This document shows positions 22,313 to 28,459 of a DNA stretch of 39,848 bases, piece after piece. The stretch is taken from the IMG/VR virus record IMGVR_UViG_3300044522_000425, positions 1 to 39,848 of that record; one strand, written 5' to 3'. Numbering within the stretch: the first letter of the stretch is position 1; the number at the start of each line of letters is the position of its first letter. The notes beneath the pieces were generated by a model. It did not search any database. It was not told where the DNA came from and saw only the letters and a list, made by a program, of their open reading frames with translations. The translations under genes were made by a program, and so were the position numbers. The stretch is from a virus.

Positions 22313-22653
22313 GGCGCCACCGTGATCGTCACCCGCACAATGCCTGGCTTCATGATCGGCCCACGCTCAACGGTCAAAACCCAAAGGTGATCGTCAACCC
22401 CAATGGCGTCCGATATGCCGTCAAGCCCCGCCTTCATCGCGGCTATCATGTTGTCCATGTCGCGCCTGATCCGGTCAGGCGCACAGAAGGCCATATGGAC
22501 GCATAGGCGGGCCTGTGGCAGGGCTTCGTGGGCTTCCTTAGCCAAGGCCCATGCCGTGCGCTTGTAGTTGCGCTTTGCGCTTGCCAGCCCGCTCCAATGG
22601 GCGCGAACATTTGGCCAGAGCGATCGAGGTGGCCAAGGCAAATCAATCTGCAT
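22309..22653 (-). CDS. rusA: RusA-like Holliday junction resolvase
   Basis: 114 residues: MQIDLPWPPRSLWPNVRAHW, then a helix, LCVHMAFCAPDRIRRDMDNM and IAAMKAGLDGISDAIGVDDH. The 'P.ppS.NP(n)..h' opening and the 'rRDmDNmiaamkagLDGi..aigvDD' segment are diagnostic for RusA, where the Asp residues bind magnesium. It cuts Holliday junctions made by ERF-driven recombination or replication. Coupled to the HTH gene behind it by ATGA. Confidence 0.92.
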   Translation of the reverse strand: MQIDLPWPPRSLWPNVRAHWSGLASAKRNYKRTAWALAKEAHEALPQARLCVHMAFCAPDRIRRDMDNMIAAMKAGLDGISDAIGVDDHLWVLTVERGPIMKPGIVRVTITVAP

Positions 22654-22909
22654 CAGAACAACGCCCCCTGTCTAGGATCTGGTGCTTTCGCAGGTAGATC
22701 GCCGCCGCCTTTGGGTCGCGGTTGTGCAGCCTGTGCGCCCGCAATGTCAGGTCTGGTGGCTCGTTCCCATCGGGCTTGTGCCACGGGCTGGCAAGCATCG
22801 CAGGCGTGTAGGATGCCTTGACGCTCAGCGGGTAGACGAAGGCGATGGCCTTGCCAGCCAAAGCCATGAGGCGCGTTCTTGGCCCCGCAGATTGAGCATG
22901 GTTTGTCAT
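22643..22909 (-). CDS. Small protein with two competing open frames (88 aa)
   Basis: Frame A (given here) starts ATG at 22909 in ATGA overlap with the previous gene and reads MTNHAQSAGPRTRLMALAGK, then VKASYTPAMLASPWHKPDGN, ending NRDPKAAAIYLRKHQILDRG plus seven residues. Its third positions are GC-rich, as in true genes here. Frame B (22653-22919, GTG start) reads MLPHDKPCSICGAKNAPHGF, then GILHACDACQP, with two CxxC pairs, and stops TGATG into RusA. Frame B looks like a phage zinc-knuckle protein at its start, frame A like a gene at its end. A frameshift between them is possible. Confidence 0.5.
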   Translation of the reverse strand: MTNHAQSAGPRTRLMALAGKAIAFVYPLSVKASYTPAMLASPWHKPDGNEPPDLTLRAHRLHNRDPKAAAIYLRKHQILDRGRCSDAD

Positions 22910-23229
22910 GGGGCAACACCGCCCCCTTCCAGCCATTGCTTCACCAACGGCAAGAAATCGTAATCCTTGCCGTTCGCCGCTTCCCATGTCGCCTTGGCGT
23001 TGTGATAGCCGTGCTGGCCTTGGTGGCATTCCTTGCAGAGCGGGATGGTTTTGAAGTCATCCCGCAACATACCATCCGATCGGCAATGATGGGCATCAGA
23101 CGGGCCAGGGCGCAGGCAGACGACACAACGCAGGCCCTTGACGCGGCGCATATGCAGCAACCCCCTGCGGGTGCCGTTAACGATCTTCGGTTCCTTTTGG
23201 CCCAGCGGCCCTTTGTCCATCAGGCCCAT
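22906..23229 (-). CDS. HNH-like recombination protein (DUF968/RAP-type)
   Basis: ATG at 23229, one base after the previous stop; 107 residues. MGLMDKGPLGQKEPKIVNGT; then GLRCVVCLRPGPSDAHHCRS, DDFKTIPLCKECHQGQHGYH and TWEAANGKDYDFLPLVKQWL. The Cys pairs (CVVC, CKEC) and the 'AHH.R..g...D..tiPLC..CH...H' signature fit the HNH-fold phage proteins (DUF968 or related) found beside recombination genes. It may act on DNA junctions or branches together with ERF and RusA. Confidence 0.8.
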   Translation of the reverse strand: MGLMDKGPLGQKEPKIVNGTRRGLLHMRRVKGLRCVVCLRPGPSDAHHCRSDGMLRDDFKTIPLCKECHQGQHGYHNAKATWEAANGKDYDFLPLVKQWLEGGGVAP

Positions 23230-23230
23230 G

Positions 23231-23470
23231 TCACATGCCCAGCGCGGCGCGGTACATCGCCTCAATCGCCTCTTGCTCTGCCAAGGCGTCGGCCTTCATC
23301 TTGCGCAGCGATATGACGCGGCGCATGGCCTTGGCGCTGTAACCGCGTACAGTGGCCTCTGCGTATGCCTCTTTCGTCGTCTCAGCGATGTCGGCCTTTT
23401 CGGCATTCAACTGCTCAATGCGTTCAATGAACTGGCGCAGTTCGGCTTCGGCCACGTTTACGGTTGTCAT
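23231..23470 (-). CDS. gapR: GapR-like nucleoid protein (DUF2312)
   Basis: 79 residues beginning MTTVNVAEAELRQFIERIEQ. Conserved GapR features are the N-terminal 'ELRQFIERIEqLn.EKadI' helix, 'kEaYAEAtvrGYsaKAmRrViSLRK' and the ending 'EqEaieaMYraALGM'. In Caulobacter GapR is a chromosomal protein that binds overtwisted AT-rich DNA ahead of the replisome and helps topoisomerases. Phage copies lie in replication operons of alphaproteobacterial phages. Here it may support phage replication or redirect host GapR by mixing into its tetramers; the latter is inference. Confidence 0.92.
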   Translation of the reverse strand: MTTVNVAEAELRQFIERIEQLNAEKADIAETTKEAYAEATVRGYSAKAMRRVISLRKMKADALAEQEAIEAMYRAALGM

Positions 23471-23982
23471 GCTGCATTGCTCCTGAGTTGTTCCGGCGTC
23501 ACGCCGATCTGGTGTGCGATCCAGTTCAGAACCGCTTCTTTGCTGCGTTGAAATTCCTTGGCCCCCATTGCCCGCATGGATTGGCTCTTGGGCGTGTAGA
23601 GGGCCACCACAGGCCCTCGGGCATCAGTGATGCTGTAGCCTGCCTCTGCATCACCAACCCGCTTTAGAACGCGGGCCATGCGCAGCGCCTCGGCCTTTGT
23701 GGCGCACACCACTTCCTCGACGTTGCAGAACCCCGTTGAAATCAAGGCATGTTTCCGAAGGGTGTCAGGATTTGCCGCCCAAGGCATCTGTTGCAACGCC
23801 TCGGGCAAGTGCCGCCACGCATCCGCGATTTCCGCAAACTGATGCTTGTGGGTCGCGGGGCTGCGTGTGTGGTCAACCTCGACAACCACCGTGTCGCCGG
23901 GTTGCATGATTTCCCGCGCCGCTGCCAAGCCGTATTGGCCGACAGGTGCAAGGGCTTCACCATTCCAGCGGCACCGGATCAT
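23467..23982 (-). CDS. Hypothetical recombination-associated protein (171 aa)
   Basis: ATG at 23982 overlaps the SSB stop. Product MIRCRWNGEALAPVGQYGLA, REIMQPGDTVVVEVDHTRSP, THKHQFAEIADAWRHLPEAL, then a C-terminal helical domain. The 60 residues at the start include a 'vev.r.rS..qhk.yfA.l.daw..lPe' pattern that is common in phage proteins next to SSB/ERF in Rhizobiales and Rhodobacterales phages. Function unknown to me. The frame extends upstream in an Arg-rich form up to 24255, which I reject because it overlaps SSB. Confidence 0.75.
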   Translation of the reverse strand: MIRCRWNGEALAPVGQYGLAAAREIMQPGDTVVVEVDHTRSPATHKHQFAEIADAWRHLPEALQQMPWAANPDTLRKHALISTGFCNVEEVVCATKAEALRMARVLKRVGDAEAGYSITDARGPVVALYTPKSQSMRAMGAKEFQRSKEAVLNWIAHQIGVTPEQLRSNAA

Positions 23983-24389
23983 TACAGCACCGATGGGGCG
24001 AACGGGATCTCGTCGTCCATCGCGCTGCCCCGTGAGGGTGGCGCATTCTTGGCCGGCGCCTGATAGCCGCGGTCGTCGCCACGTTCCTGCCCGCGTTCCT
24101 GCCCGCCGCCGCCCAGCGTCACCTGATCCACCCGGATCGTCAGATAGGTCTTGCCTTCGTGTTCCCGGGTGGCGAAATCGCCAGCGACAGTCACCTTGCT
24201 GCCCTTGGTCAGGTATTGCGCCAGCGTGTCGCCGCGCTTGCCCCAAAGGTTGCAATCAAACCAGATGGTTGACTTGTCTTGGCCCTGCCGATGCTCAACG
24301 GCAACGCTCCACGTGGTGACGGTGGTATCCCCAGCGGTGCGGGTCACGGCATCCTTGCCAATGTTGCCCGATATGCAGATCATCTTCAT
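23982..24389 (-). CDS. ssb: Single-stranded DNA-binding protein
   Basis: 135 residues, starting at ATG 24389 (MKMICISGNIGKDAVTRTAG), TGATG-coupled to the previous gene. OB-fold signature: GDTTVTTWSVAVEH, STIWFDCNLWGKRGDTLAQY, LTKGSKVTVAGDFATREHEG, TYLTIRVDQVTL. A Gly/Arg/Gln linker follows. Near the end is DDEIPF, the acidic tip that recruits partners, but four residues (APSVL with the Ala) follow it. This is unusual, since the tip is normally terminal. It protects ssDNA and works with ERF. Confidence 0.95.
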   Translation of the reverse strand: MKMICISGNIGKDAVTRTAGDTTVTTWSVAVEHRQGQDKSTIWFDCNLWGKRGDTLAQYLTKGSKVTVAGDFATREHEGKTYLTIRVDQVTLGGGGQERGQERGDDRGYQAPAKNAPPSRGSAMDDEIPFAPSVL

Positions 24390-25081
24390 CAGAATGCCTC
24401 CTTTTCCGTCCAGACTTTCAGCCCGTCCGCGTTGGTGAATTGCTTGTGATTCTTTGCCGCCCATACCTCGATGAAGGCGGTCATGTCGTCGCGCGCGTTC
24501 TTCGCGATGAAGTTGAGCAGCGCGCGGTGATCGGTGATTTCGTACCGCGTGACGGTCCGCATTCCTTTCACGGTGTCTTTCTGCGCCACGGCAGCTTGCG
24601 CGCGAGCATAGTCGGCTGCTTCCATCGCGGCCCGTGCTTCCCGCTGCGCATCGATATTGGCGGCGTCTGCGGCTGCCATCTTGACATCTGCCTCACGGCG
24701 GGCGGCTTCTGCGGCTTCCCATGCGGCCTTGCGGGCGGCTTCCTTTTCGGCTGCAAGTTGCCGCTTGAAACCGTCAACCAAGGCGACAAGGCCTTTTACC
24801 TGCAAATCAAGATCGTCCTGGGTCGGCTTCCATCGCGCGATTTCCGCCTTCCAAGCCTCATTCAGCGGCTTGGTTGCCAGATCGCGGGCATCATCGACTG
24901 CCTTGCGCGCGGCCTTCATGTCCTTGATCAAAGCGTCAACCGCCTTCATCTGCTCTTCGTTTTCCACCCGCGCGCCATCCAGCCAGTTTTCGGCTTCGGT
25001 GATCGTGTCACCAAACGGAACCAAGGCGTCGTCAATCGGGGAAGGTGGGTTGTTGTGCCCAATGGGCGCTGCAATGTTCAT
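24389..25081 (-). CDS. Coiled-coil protein of the recombination operon (230 aa)
   Basis: Two in-frame ATGs (25087 and 25081); the second has GAGG eight bases upstream and is preferred. Begins MNIAAPIGHNNPPSPIDDAL. Most of the body is charged helix: ENWLDGARVENEEQMKAVDA, then READVKMAAADAANIDAQRE, Ala/Glu/Lys-rich with heptad spacing. A C-terminal domain follows: VTRYEITDHRALLNFIAKNA, then FIEVWAAKNHK. Proteins with this 'p..G.N.Pp' start and coiled coil often follow ERF/RecT genes. They may be DNA-end processing accessories. No enzymatic motif is visible. Confidence 0.75.
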   Translation of the reverse strand: MNIAAPIGHNNPPSPIDDALVPFGDTITEAENWLDGARVENEEQMKAVDALIKDMKAARKAVDDARDLATKPLNEAWKAEIARWKPTQDDLDLQVKGLVALVDGFKRQLAAEKEAARKAAWEAAEAARREADVKMAAADAANIDAQREARAAMEAADYARAQAAVAQKDTVKGMRTVTRYEITDHRALLNFIAKNARDDMTAFIEVWAAKNHKQFTNADGLKVWTEKEAF

Positions 25082-25091
25082 TTGCATTTCC

Positions 25092-25718
25092 TCAATACGG
25101 GATCAAATCACTGGCAAGGTCATCCTTGCCCGCGGCTGAAAGGGCTTTCTTGCGGTCATCCTTGGCCTTGACCACGCGGCCATCCTCGGCCACCGCCCGC
25201 TTGTTGCGGTACAGATCGGTGAAATAGGCCACCAATCCATTCAGCGTCTTTTCGCGGCCAATGTCTTTCAGGGCTTGGGAAACGTCGGCGTTGAACCCGG
25301 CCATTTCATCCATGACGGGCGGCGATTTCGCGGCAGCGTTGCCATCGTCATCATCGGGCGCAATACCCGCCATCGACATCAGGCCATAACGGCGCGCATA
25401 GGTGACGGCGCTGCCATAGCCCTGCATGTCATTCTTGGCGAGGATCAACTCAACCCGGCATTCAATCTGATCTCCGCTCTCATGAGCGAGGATCGTCTTG
25501 ACGTAACGCTTGCCGTCCTCGTCGTAGATCGGCTGGATAACCGCGATGCCGTGCTTGTTGAGCGCGGGCATACATGCCGACATAACGCTGGCCAGATCCG
25601 CATATTTGGATTTGAATGCGGGGTTTGTGGAATCCTTGAGGGCTGGCCCCATTTCCATCTGAGCTGCAGCAAGCGCTCTGTAAATGAGCCTTGCTGTAGT
25701 TTTAGTTTCTTCTGTCAT
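25092..25718 (-). CDS. erf: ERF family single-strand annealing recombinase
   Basis: 208 residues starting MTEETKTTARLIYRALAAAQ, with AGGAGAG upstream. ERF motifs: ALKDSTNPAFKSKYADLASV, MSACMPALNKHGIAVIQPIY, 'E..l..AkndmQGYGSAVTYARRYGL' and the following SMAGIAPDDDDGNA. These match the P22 Erf type, where the 'G...TYarRY.l......' block is diagnostic. It anneals complementary ssDNA and may help genome circularisation. It is first in the leftward operon after the 400-base gap. Confidence 0.95.
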   Translation of the reverse strand: MTEETKTTARLIYRALAAAQMEMGPALKDSTNPAFKSKYADLASVMSACMPALNKHGIAVIQPIYDEDGKRYVKTILAHESGDQIECRVELILAKNDMQGYGSAVTYARRYGLMSMAGIAPDDDDGNAAAKSPPVMDEMAGFNADVSQALKDIGREKTLNGLVAYFTDLYRNKRAVAEDGRVVKAKDDRKKALSAAGKDDLASDLIPY

Positions 25719-26121
25719 CGTTTCTCTCCTCTGGGTTTTGAAGGTGCGGGGTGCGTGATCCTGTGCCCCGCGTCACAGCTTCAGGCGGGGGAGGGTCCGC
25801 CGATCACGCAGGCAATGGAATTTGCCCCCGGCACATGGGGGATAACCGGGGGCGCTTTGATCAGACGCAGGCATTCCGTGCCGCTCGGATGCGCTCTCAT
25901 GAGCGAATGGGTTGCCCCCGGCGTTTTCCGGTTAGCGCCTGTCCGCGCCGAGGGTGTTCTGGGGTCCAATACAAAACCGCTGTTGCGGTTGGTTGCGGCG
26001 CGCATTGCGTCACCGATCCGGCCCCATGCCGAATGAAAAAATGGGGGCGAGCTTGCACTCAAACCCCCACAGGTAGCGGGGTTGTGGGAGGAACAACCGC
26101 CCCGCGCGGTGTGGGAAATGA
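25719..26121. other. 403-base gap with several GC-rich inverted repeats
   Basis: No convincing gene. A minus frame (25781-26149) and plus frames are open but have poor composition. Inverted repeats are GCCCCCGG/CCGGGGGC (25824-25831 and 25846-25853), AACCGC-TGTT-GCGGTT (25975-25990), TGGGGG/CCCCCA (26042-26047 and 26064-26069) and a bulged hairpin about 26075-26107 (GCGGGGTTGT with ACAACCgccCCGC). It lies between the repressor stop and the erf gene. It could hold the promoter of the recombination operon, a structured RNA or an origin; nothing decides between these. Confidence 0.5.
25968..25990 (-). terminator. Weak candidate terminator behind the repressor gene
   Basis: On the minus strand AACCGC-AACA-GCGGTT (25990-25975) forms a six-pair hairpin with a four-base loop, followed by TTGTATT. 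The T-run is broken by a G and the stem is short. It would end the repressor transcript before erf. I would not rely on it without RNA data. Confidence 0.35.
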
Positions 26122-26316
26122 TCACGCTGCACCTTTGAAGGTAAAGCAATCGCGGGGCAGTGGCCGCCCTGCGTGGTTTTCGAGCATGTTGTACCAGGCG
26201 GCCGGCAACTTGTTGCCGTCCTCGGCCTTGCGGACGGCATCAATTTTGACGCTGACCAGATCAGCGACCGCTTGGCGACCGCCCAGGAATGTGATGATGT
26301 CGGATGCTGTTTTCAT
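26122..26316 (-). CDS. Small Cro/YdaS-like repressor
   Basis: ATG at 26316; 64 residues. MKTASDIITFLGGRQAVADL, then VSVKIDAVRKAEDGNKLPAA and WYNMLENHAGRPLPRDCF. Residues about 5-42 form an HTH of the Cro/YdaS type ('i..lGGrqavAdlv.v...aVrK.....klPa.wy'). It is divergent from the early plus-strand operon, and paired palindromes cover both promoters, so it most likely represses that operon and its own gene. There is no C-terminal CI-like dimer or cleavage domain. The upstream promoter puts the transcript start near the ATG, so the mRNA may be leaderless. Confidence 0.85.
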   Translation of the reverse strand: MKTASDIITFLGGRQAVADLVSVKIDAVRKAEDGNKLPAAWYNMLENHAGRPLPRDCFTFKGAA

Positions 26317-26322
26317 GCGCCC

Positions 26323-26350
26323 ACAATACACGCCCCCAGTTCTCGGTCAA
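26323..26350 (-). promoter_or_regulatory. Promoter of the repressor gene (leftward)
   Basis: On the minus strand TTGACC (26350-26345) and TATTGT (26328-26323) are separated by 16 bases. The ATG begins six bases after the -10 box, so transcription would start at or next to the start codon, giving a leaderless message, as known for lambda cI from PRM. Confidence 0.6.
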
Positions 26351-26384
26351 GGAAAACAATTCCGTTGACGTGGAAAATCTTTCC
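26351..26384 (+). promoter_or_regulatory. Two operator palindromes 21 bp apart
   Basis: GGAAAACAATTCC (26351-26363) and GGAAAATCTTTCC (26372-26384). The second is perfect as GGAAA-N3-TTTCC; the first matches as GGAA-N5-TTCC. Centres lie 21 bp apart, two helical turns, so dimers would bind the same face. They overlap the -35 of both divergent promoters. They are the likely targets of the 64-residue repressor. Confidence 0.65.
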
Positions 26385-26393
26385 GCATAGTGT
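26365..26393 (+). promoter_or_regulatory. Early rightward promoter
   Basis: TTGACG (26365-26370), 17-base spacer, TAGTGT (26388-26393). The spacer contains the perfect operator palindrome, so binding would block RNA polymerase. It would drive the plus-strand operon 26426-31282. Confidence 0.6.
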
Positions 26394-26421
26394 TTTCCTG
26401 TAGAAACGCTACAGGGAAAAC
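26392..26421 (+). promoter_or_regulatory. 30-base inverted repeat before the first early gene
   Basis: GTTTTCCTGTAG (26392-26403), five-base loop, then CTACAGGGAAAAC (26409-26421). The arms match except for one extra base. They share the TTTTCC/GGAAAA half-site of the two operators, so this may be a third repressor site. As RNA the right arm would cover the AGGG ribosome site of the first gene, so it may instead limit translation. Confidence 0.5.
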
Positions 26422-26425
26422 CAAC

Positions 26426-26626
26426 ATGACCGATTGGGTACAGACTGCACTGAGGAAACGCGCGCCGGAACTGGACGCGCTGCACATGGAAACGCTGGCC
26501 TATGCCATTGGGTCGACACTGAACGGGATGCCCGCCGCATTCTTTGATGAGGTGGCAACCCTTGCCCGCAAGATGGGCGCAAAGCGGCTGGCAGAGTTTC
26601 ATCGCCGTGAAACGGTGTGCGCATGA
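26426..26626 (+). CDS. First early gene, small hypothetical protein (66 aa)
   Basis: ATG 26426, about ten bases after ACAGGGA. MTDWVQTALRKRAPELDALH, then METLAYAIGSTLNGMPAAFF and the end RREtVCA. It is helical throughout with no transmembrane segment. No family is recognised. As the first gene under the repressor-controlled promoter it may be a regulator or host-takeover protein. It ends TGA inside the next ATGA. Confidence 0.7.
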   Translation: MTDWVQTALRKRAPELDALHMETLAYAIGSTLNGMPAAFFDEVATLARKMGAKRLAEFHRRETVCA

Positions 26627-26916
26627 CCCACATCACACCCGCGTTCGTGCGCATTGCCGAGGAGGAATTGGACCTCAGCCACGGCGGCGAAGATTTCCGC
26701 GCATTCTTCATGATGGACGATCCGCCCCGCCTGATTGGCCTGATCCGCTACGGCGACGATCTGCCGATGGATCGGACCTACGCAATCTATTGGGTCGGGT
26801 CGGATACGGTGAAACGGTGGGAGCAGGTCTGCGATGACATGCGCCCCGAATGGGAAGACGATCCCCGCGAACAGGCGGGATATGACGCAGCAAAGGAGGC
26901 ACGCTATGCAAGCTGA
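26623..26916 (+). CDS. Early hypothetical protein (97 aa)
   Basis: ATG 26623 in ATGA overlap. MTHITPAFVRIAEEELDLSH, then GGEDFRAFFMMDDPPRLIGL and IYWVGSDTVKRWEQVCDDMR. It has a strand-rich centre and an acidic C-terminus (acidic overall), rich in Asp/Glu. Small acidic early proteins in phages often bind host proteins or mimic DNA; no specific evidence is available here. It overlaps the next gene by 11 bases. Confidence 0.65.
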   Translation: MTHITPAFVRIAEEELDLSHGGEDFRAFFMMDDPPRLIGLIRYGDDLPMDRTYAIYWVGSDTVKRWEQVCDDMRPEWEDDPREQAGYDAAKEARYAS

Positions 26917-27082
26917 AATCATTCACATTAAAGCCCTGACCGCCGCTGATCGGCTGTCGCAGGCCATTGCAGTCACATCGAAGGCGGTTGACGAGGGGCG
27001 CGGCTATGTTTTGCATGTGTTCCGCGATGGCAGCCTGTTTTGCGCCACGGTGACGCTCGATGCCGCGCAGGTGGCGGAATGA
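26906..27082 (+). CDS. Early hypothetical protein (58 aa)
   Basis: ATG 26906, with AAAGGAGG ten bases upstream inside the previous gene. MQAEIIHIKALTAADRLSQA, then EGRGYVLHVFRDGSLFCATV. One helix followed by a beta hairpin. No family is recognised. Ends ATGA into the next gene. Confidence 0.65.
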   Translation: MQAEIIHIKALTAADRLSQAIAVTSKAVDEGRGYVLHVFRDGSLFCATVTLDAAQVAE

Positions 27083-27429
27083 GCACGACAGTCATGATGC
27101 ACGCGGCAGGTTCCCCCGTTGCGAAGATGGCGAATGAGGCAACGACGTGGTTGCACTTCCCGACCGAGTGCGGCGGGTACGTCGCCATTTTTATGCCGAT
27201 GCACGTCGCCGAGGCTATGGTTGCGGCCTTCAACGAGGCATCCGTTCCCGGCTATGACGCCCTGATCGGATTCGTCGAGGAGGTCCGCGACCACAAGCCC
27301 GAGGTCATCAGCGGACGCCGCCGCGACCCGCAGGACGACACCGACGACCTGATGCCGCTGCCCGAGTTCGAGGCATTCCAGGCGGATGCTGAGAAGTTGG
27401 TAGGCAAGAAGCGGAAGGTGGCGGCATGA
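27079..27429 (+). CDS. Early hypothetical protein (116 aa)
   Basis: The ATG at 27079 overlaps the previous stop. MSTTVMMHAAGSPVAKMANE, then TTWLHFPTECGGYVAIFMPM, VAEAMVAAFNEASVPGYDAL, an acidic stretch with RRRDPQDDTDDLMPLPEFEA, and a basic end VGKKRKVAA. No known domain. The pattern suggests a small globular fold followed by a charged tail. Confidence 0.65.
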   Translation: MSTTVMMHAAGSPVAKMANEATTWLHFPTECGGYVAIFMPMHVAEAMVAAFNEASVPGYDALIGFVEEVRDHKPEVISGRRRDPQDDTDDLMPLPEFEAFQADAEKLVGKKRKVAA

Positions 27430-28247
27430 AATTCAACATTTTAAACCGCTGGTCTGGCGCAGTTCAATTCACTGCCGAAATTGACTGCGATGATGACGCG
27501 CCGACTTCCGTGAAAACCGGCCTTGCGGTCCGGTGGGCCGTGAAAAACGGTGCCAGTCTTGTTGGTGCCCGTTTTGACCGTGCCAGCTTTGTCGGTGCCA
27601 GCCTTGTCGGTGCCAGCCTTGACGGTGTTCGTCTTGATGGTGCCAGCCTTGACGGTGTTCGTCTTGATGGTGCCAGTCTTGTTGGTGCCCGTTTTGATGG
27701 TGCCAGCCTTGTTGGTGCCAGCATTGACCGTGCCAGCCTTGACCGTGCTCGTTTTGTCGGTGCCCGCCTTGACGGTGCCAGCTTTGTCGGTGCCAGCCTT
27801 GTTCGTGTCCGTCTTGACGGTGCCCGCCTTGTCGGTGCCCGTTTTGTCGGTGTTTGTTTTGACGGTGCCAGCCTTGTTGGTGCTAGTCTTGACCGTGCCA
27901 GCTTTGTCGGTGCCAGTCTTGTCGGTGTCAGTCTTGACCGTGCCAGCATTGACCGTGCCAGTTTTGTCGGTGCCCGCCTTGTCGGTGCCAGCCTTGTCGG
28001 TGCCAGCGGCATCAATGACTGGATCAAGTGCATCCAGGTTGACACATACCCGATCACTTACACCGCCGATGTGATGCAGATCGGCTGTCAGCGGCATTCT
28101 CTGGCCGATTGGGCGGCATTCTCTGACGCTCAAATCCGCGCAATGGACGGGGCAAAAGCCTTGGCTTGGTGGTCAAAACATAAGGCATGGCTATTCGCCA
28201 CGATTGAACTTTGCCCCGCGAAACCGACGATTGAGGTGAAGCCATGA
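27426..28247 (+). CDS. Pentapeptide-repeat protein
   Basis: 273 residues. The first 40 (MKFNILNRWSGAVQFTAEID on) form a small N-terminal cap. Residues about 42-195 are some 30 pentapeptides of type A-S/R-L/F-V/D-G/R, which should fold as a right-handed square beta-helix. A C-terminal domain follows: WIKCIQVDTYPITYTADVMQ, IGCQRHSLADWAAFSDAQIR, and AWWSKHKAWLF. Pentapeptide proteins such as MfpA and Qnr mimic DNA and bind gyrase, so a gyrase or defence target is possible, but many have no known role. The C-terminal part recurs in phage pentapeptide proteins. Confidence 0.88.
   Translation: MKFNILNRWSGAVQFTAEIDCDDDAPTSVKTGLAVRWAVKNGASLVGARFDRASFVGASLVGASLDGVRLDGASLDGVRLDGASLVGARFDGASLVGASIDRASLDRARFVGARLDGASFVGASLVRVRLDGARLVGARFVGVCFDGASLVGASLDRASFVGASLVGVSLDRASIDRASFVGARLVGASLVGASGINDWIKCIQVDTYPITYTADVMQIGCQRHSLADWAAFSDAQIRAMDGAKALAWWSKHKAWLFATIELCPAKPTIEVKP
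27549..28010 (+). repeat. 15-base tandem repeat coding the pentapeptides (about 31 units)
   Basis: Units resemble GGTGCCAGCCTTGTC, varying mainly at GAC/GTC, AGC/CGC and CTT/TTT. Near-identity at third positions shows recent expansion or ongoing conversion. A repeat this uniform is likely to change length by slippage. Confidence 0.9.
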
Positions 28248-28459
28248 CCCGCCTGAACACCACAGAGGCGAACACCGCCCCGCTGCGCCGCTCCACTGAC
28301 TATGTGACGCCGCACAGCCGTATGGCCCCGCTGGCCGAGGCATTGCTGCGCGATCCGAATGTCATGTGTCACGCGCTTGTTCAGGCATTGCGCGCCGCGA
28401 AAGGCCCGGTTGCTGCGCAGATCATCACGCACAAACTCAATCAGGAGGCAAACCTATGA
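28244..28459 (+). CDS. Early hypothetical protein (71 aa)
   Basis: ATG 28244 overlaps the previous stop. MTRLNTTEANTAPLRRSTDY, then VTPHSRMAPLAEALLRDPNV and a helical end with AAKGPVAAQIITHKLNQEAN. The C-terminal 45 residues are helical. No family is recognised. AGGAGG near its end serves as ribosome site for the next gene. Confidence 0.65.
   Translation: MTRLNTTEANTAPLRRSTDYVTPHSRMAPLAEALLRDPNVMCHALVQALRAAKGPVAAQIITHKLNQEANL

Noticed and set aside
23983-24255. N-terminal extension of the 171-residue gene behind ssb
   Set aside because: It is fully inside the SSB gene, and its Arg/Gly content is a shadow of the SSB linker. ATG 23982 is coupled to the SSB stop.
25751-26368. 205-residue plus-strand frame across the gap and repressor
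   Set aside because: It opposes the repressor and covers both promoters. Composition is not protein-like and there is no ribosome site.
27549-28010. CRISPR array
   Set aside because: The repeat is a continuous 15-base coding unit with no spacers.
27441-28133. Long antisense frames opposite the pentapeptide gene (Thr/Lys/Ala/Gly repeats)
   Set aside because: A 15-base repeat without stops in one unit is open in many frames. The antisense products are simple repeats with no start signal and oppose the operon.
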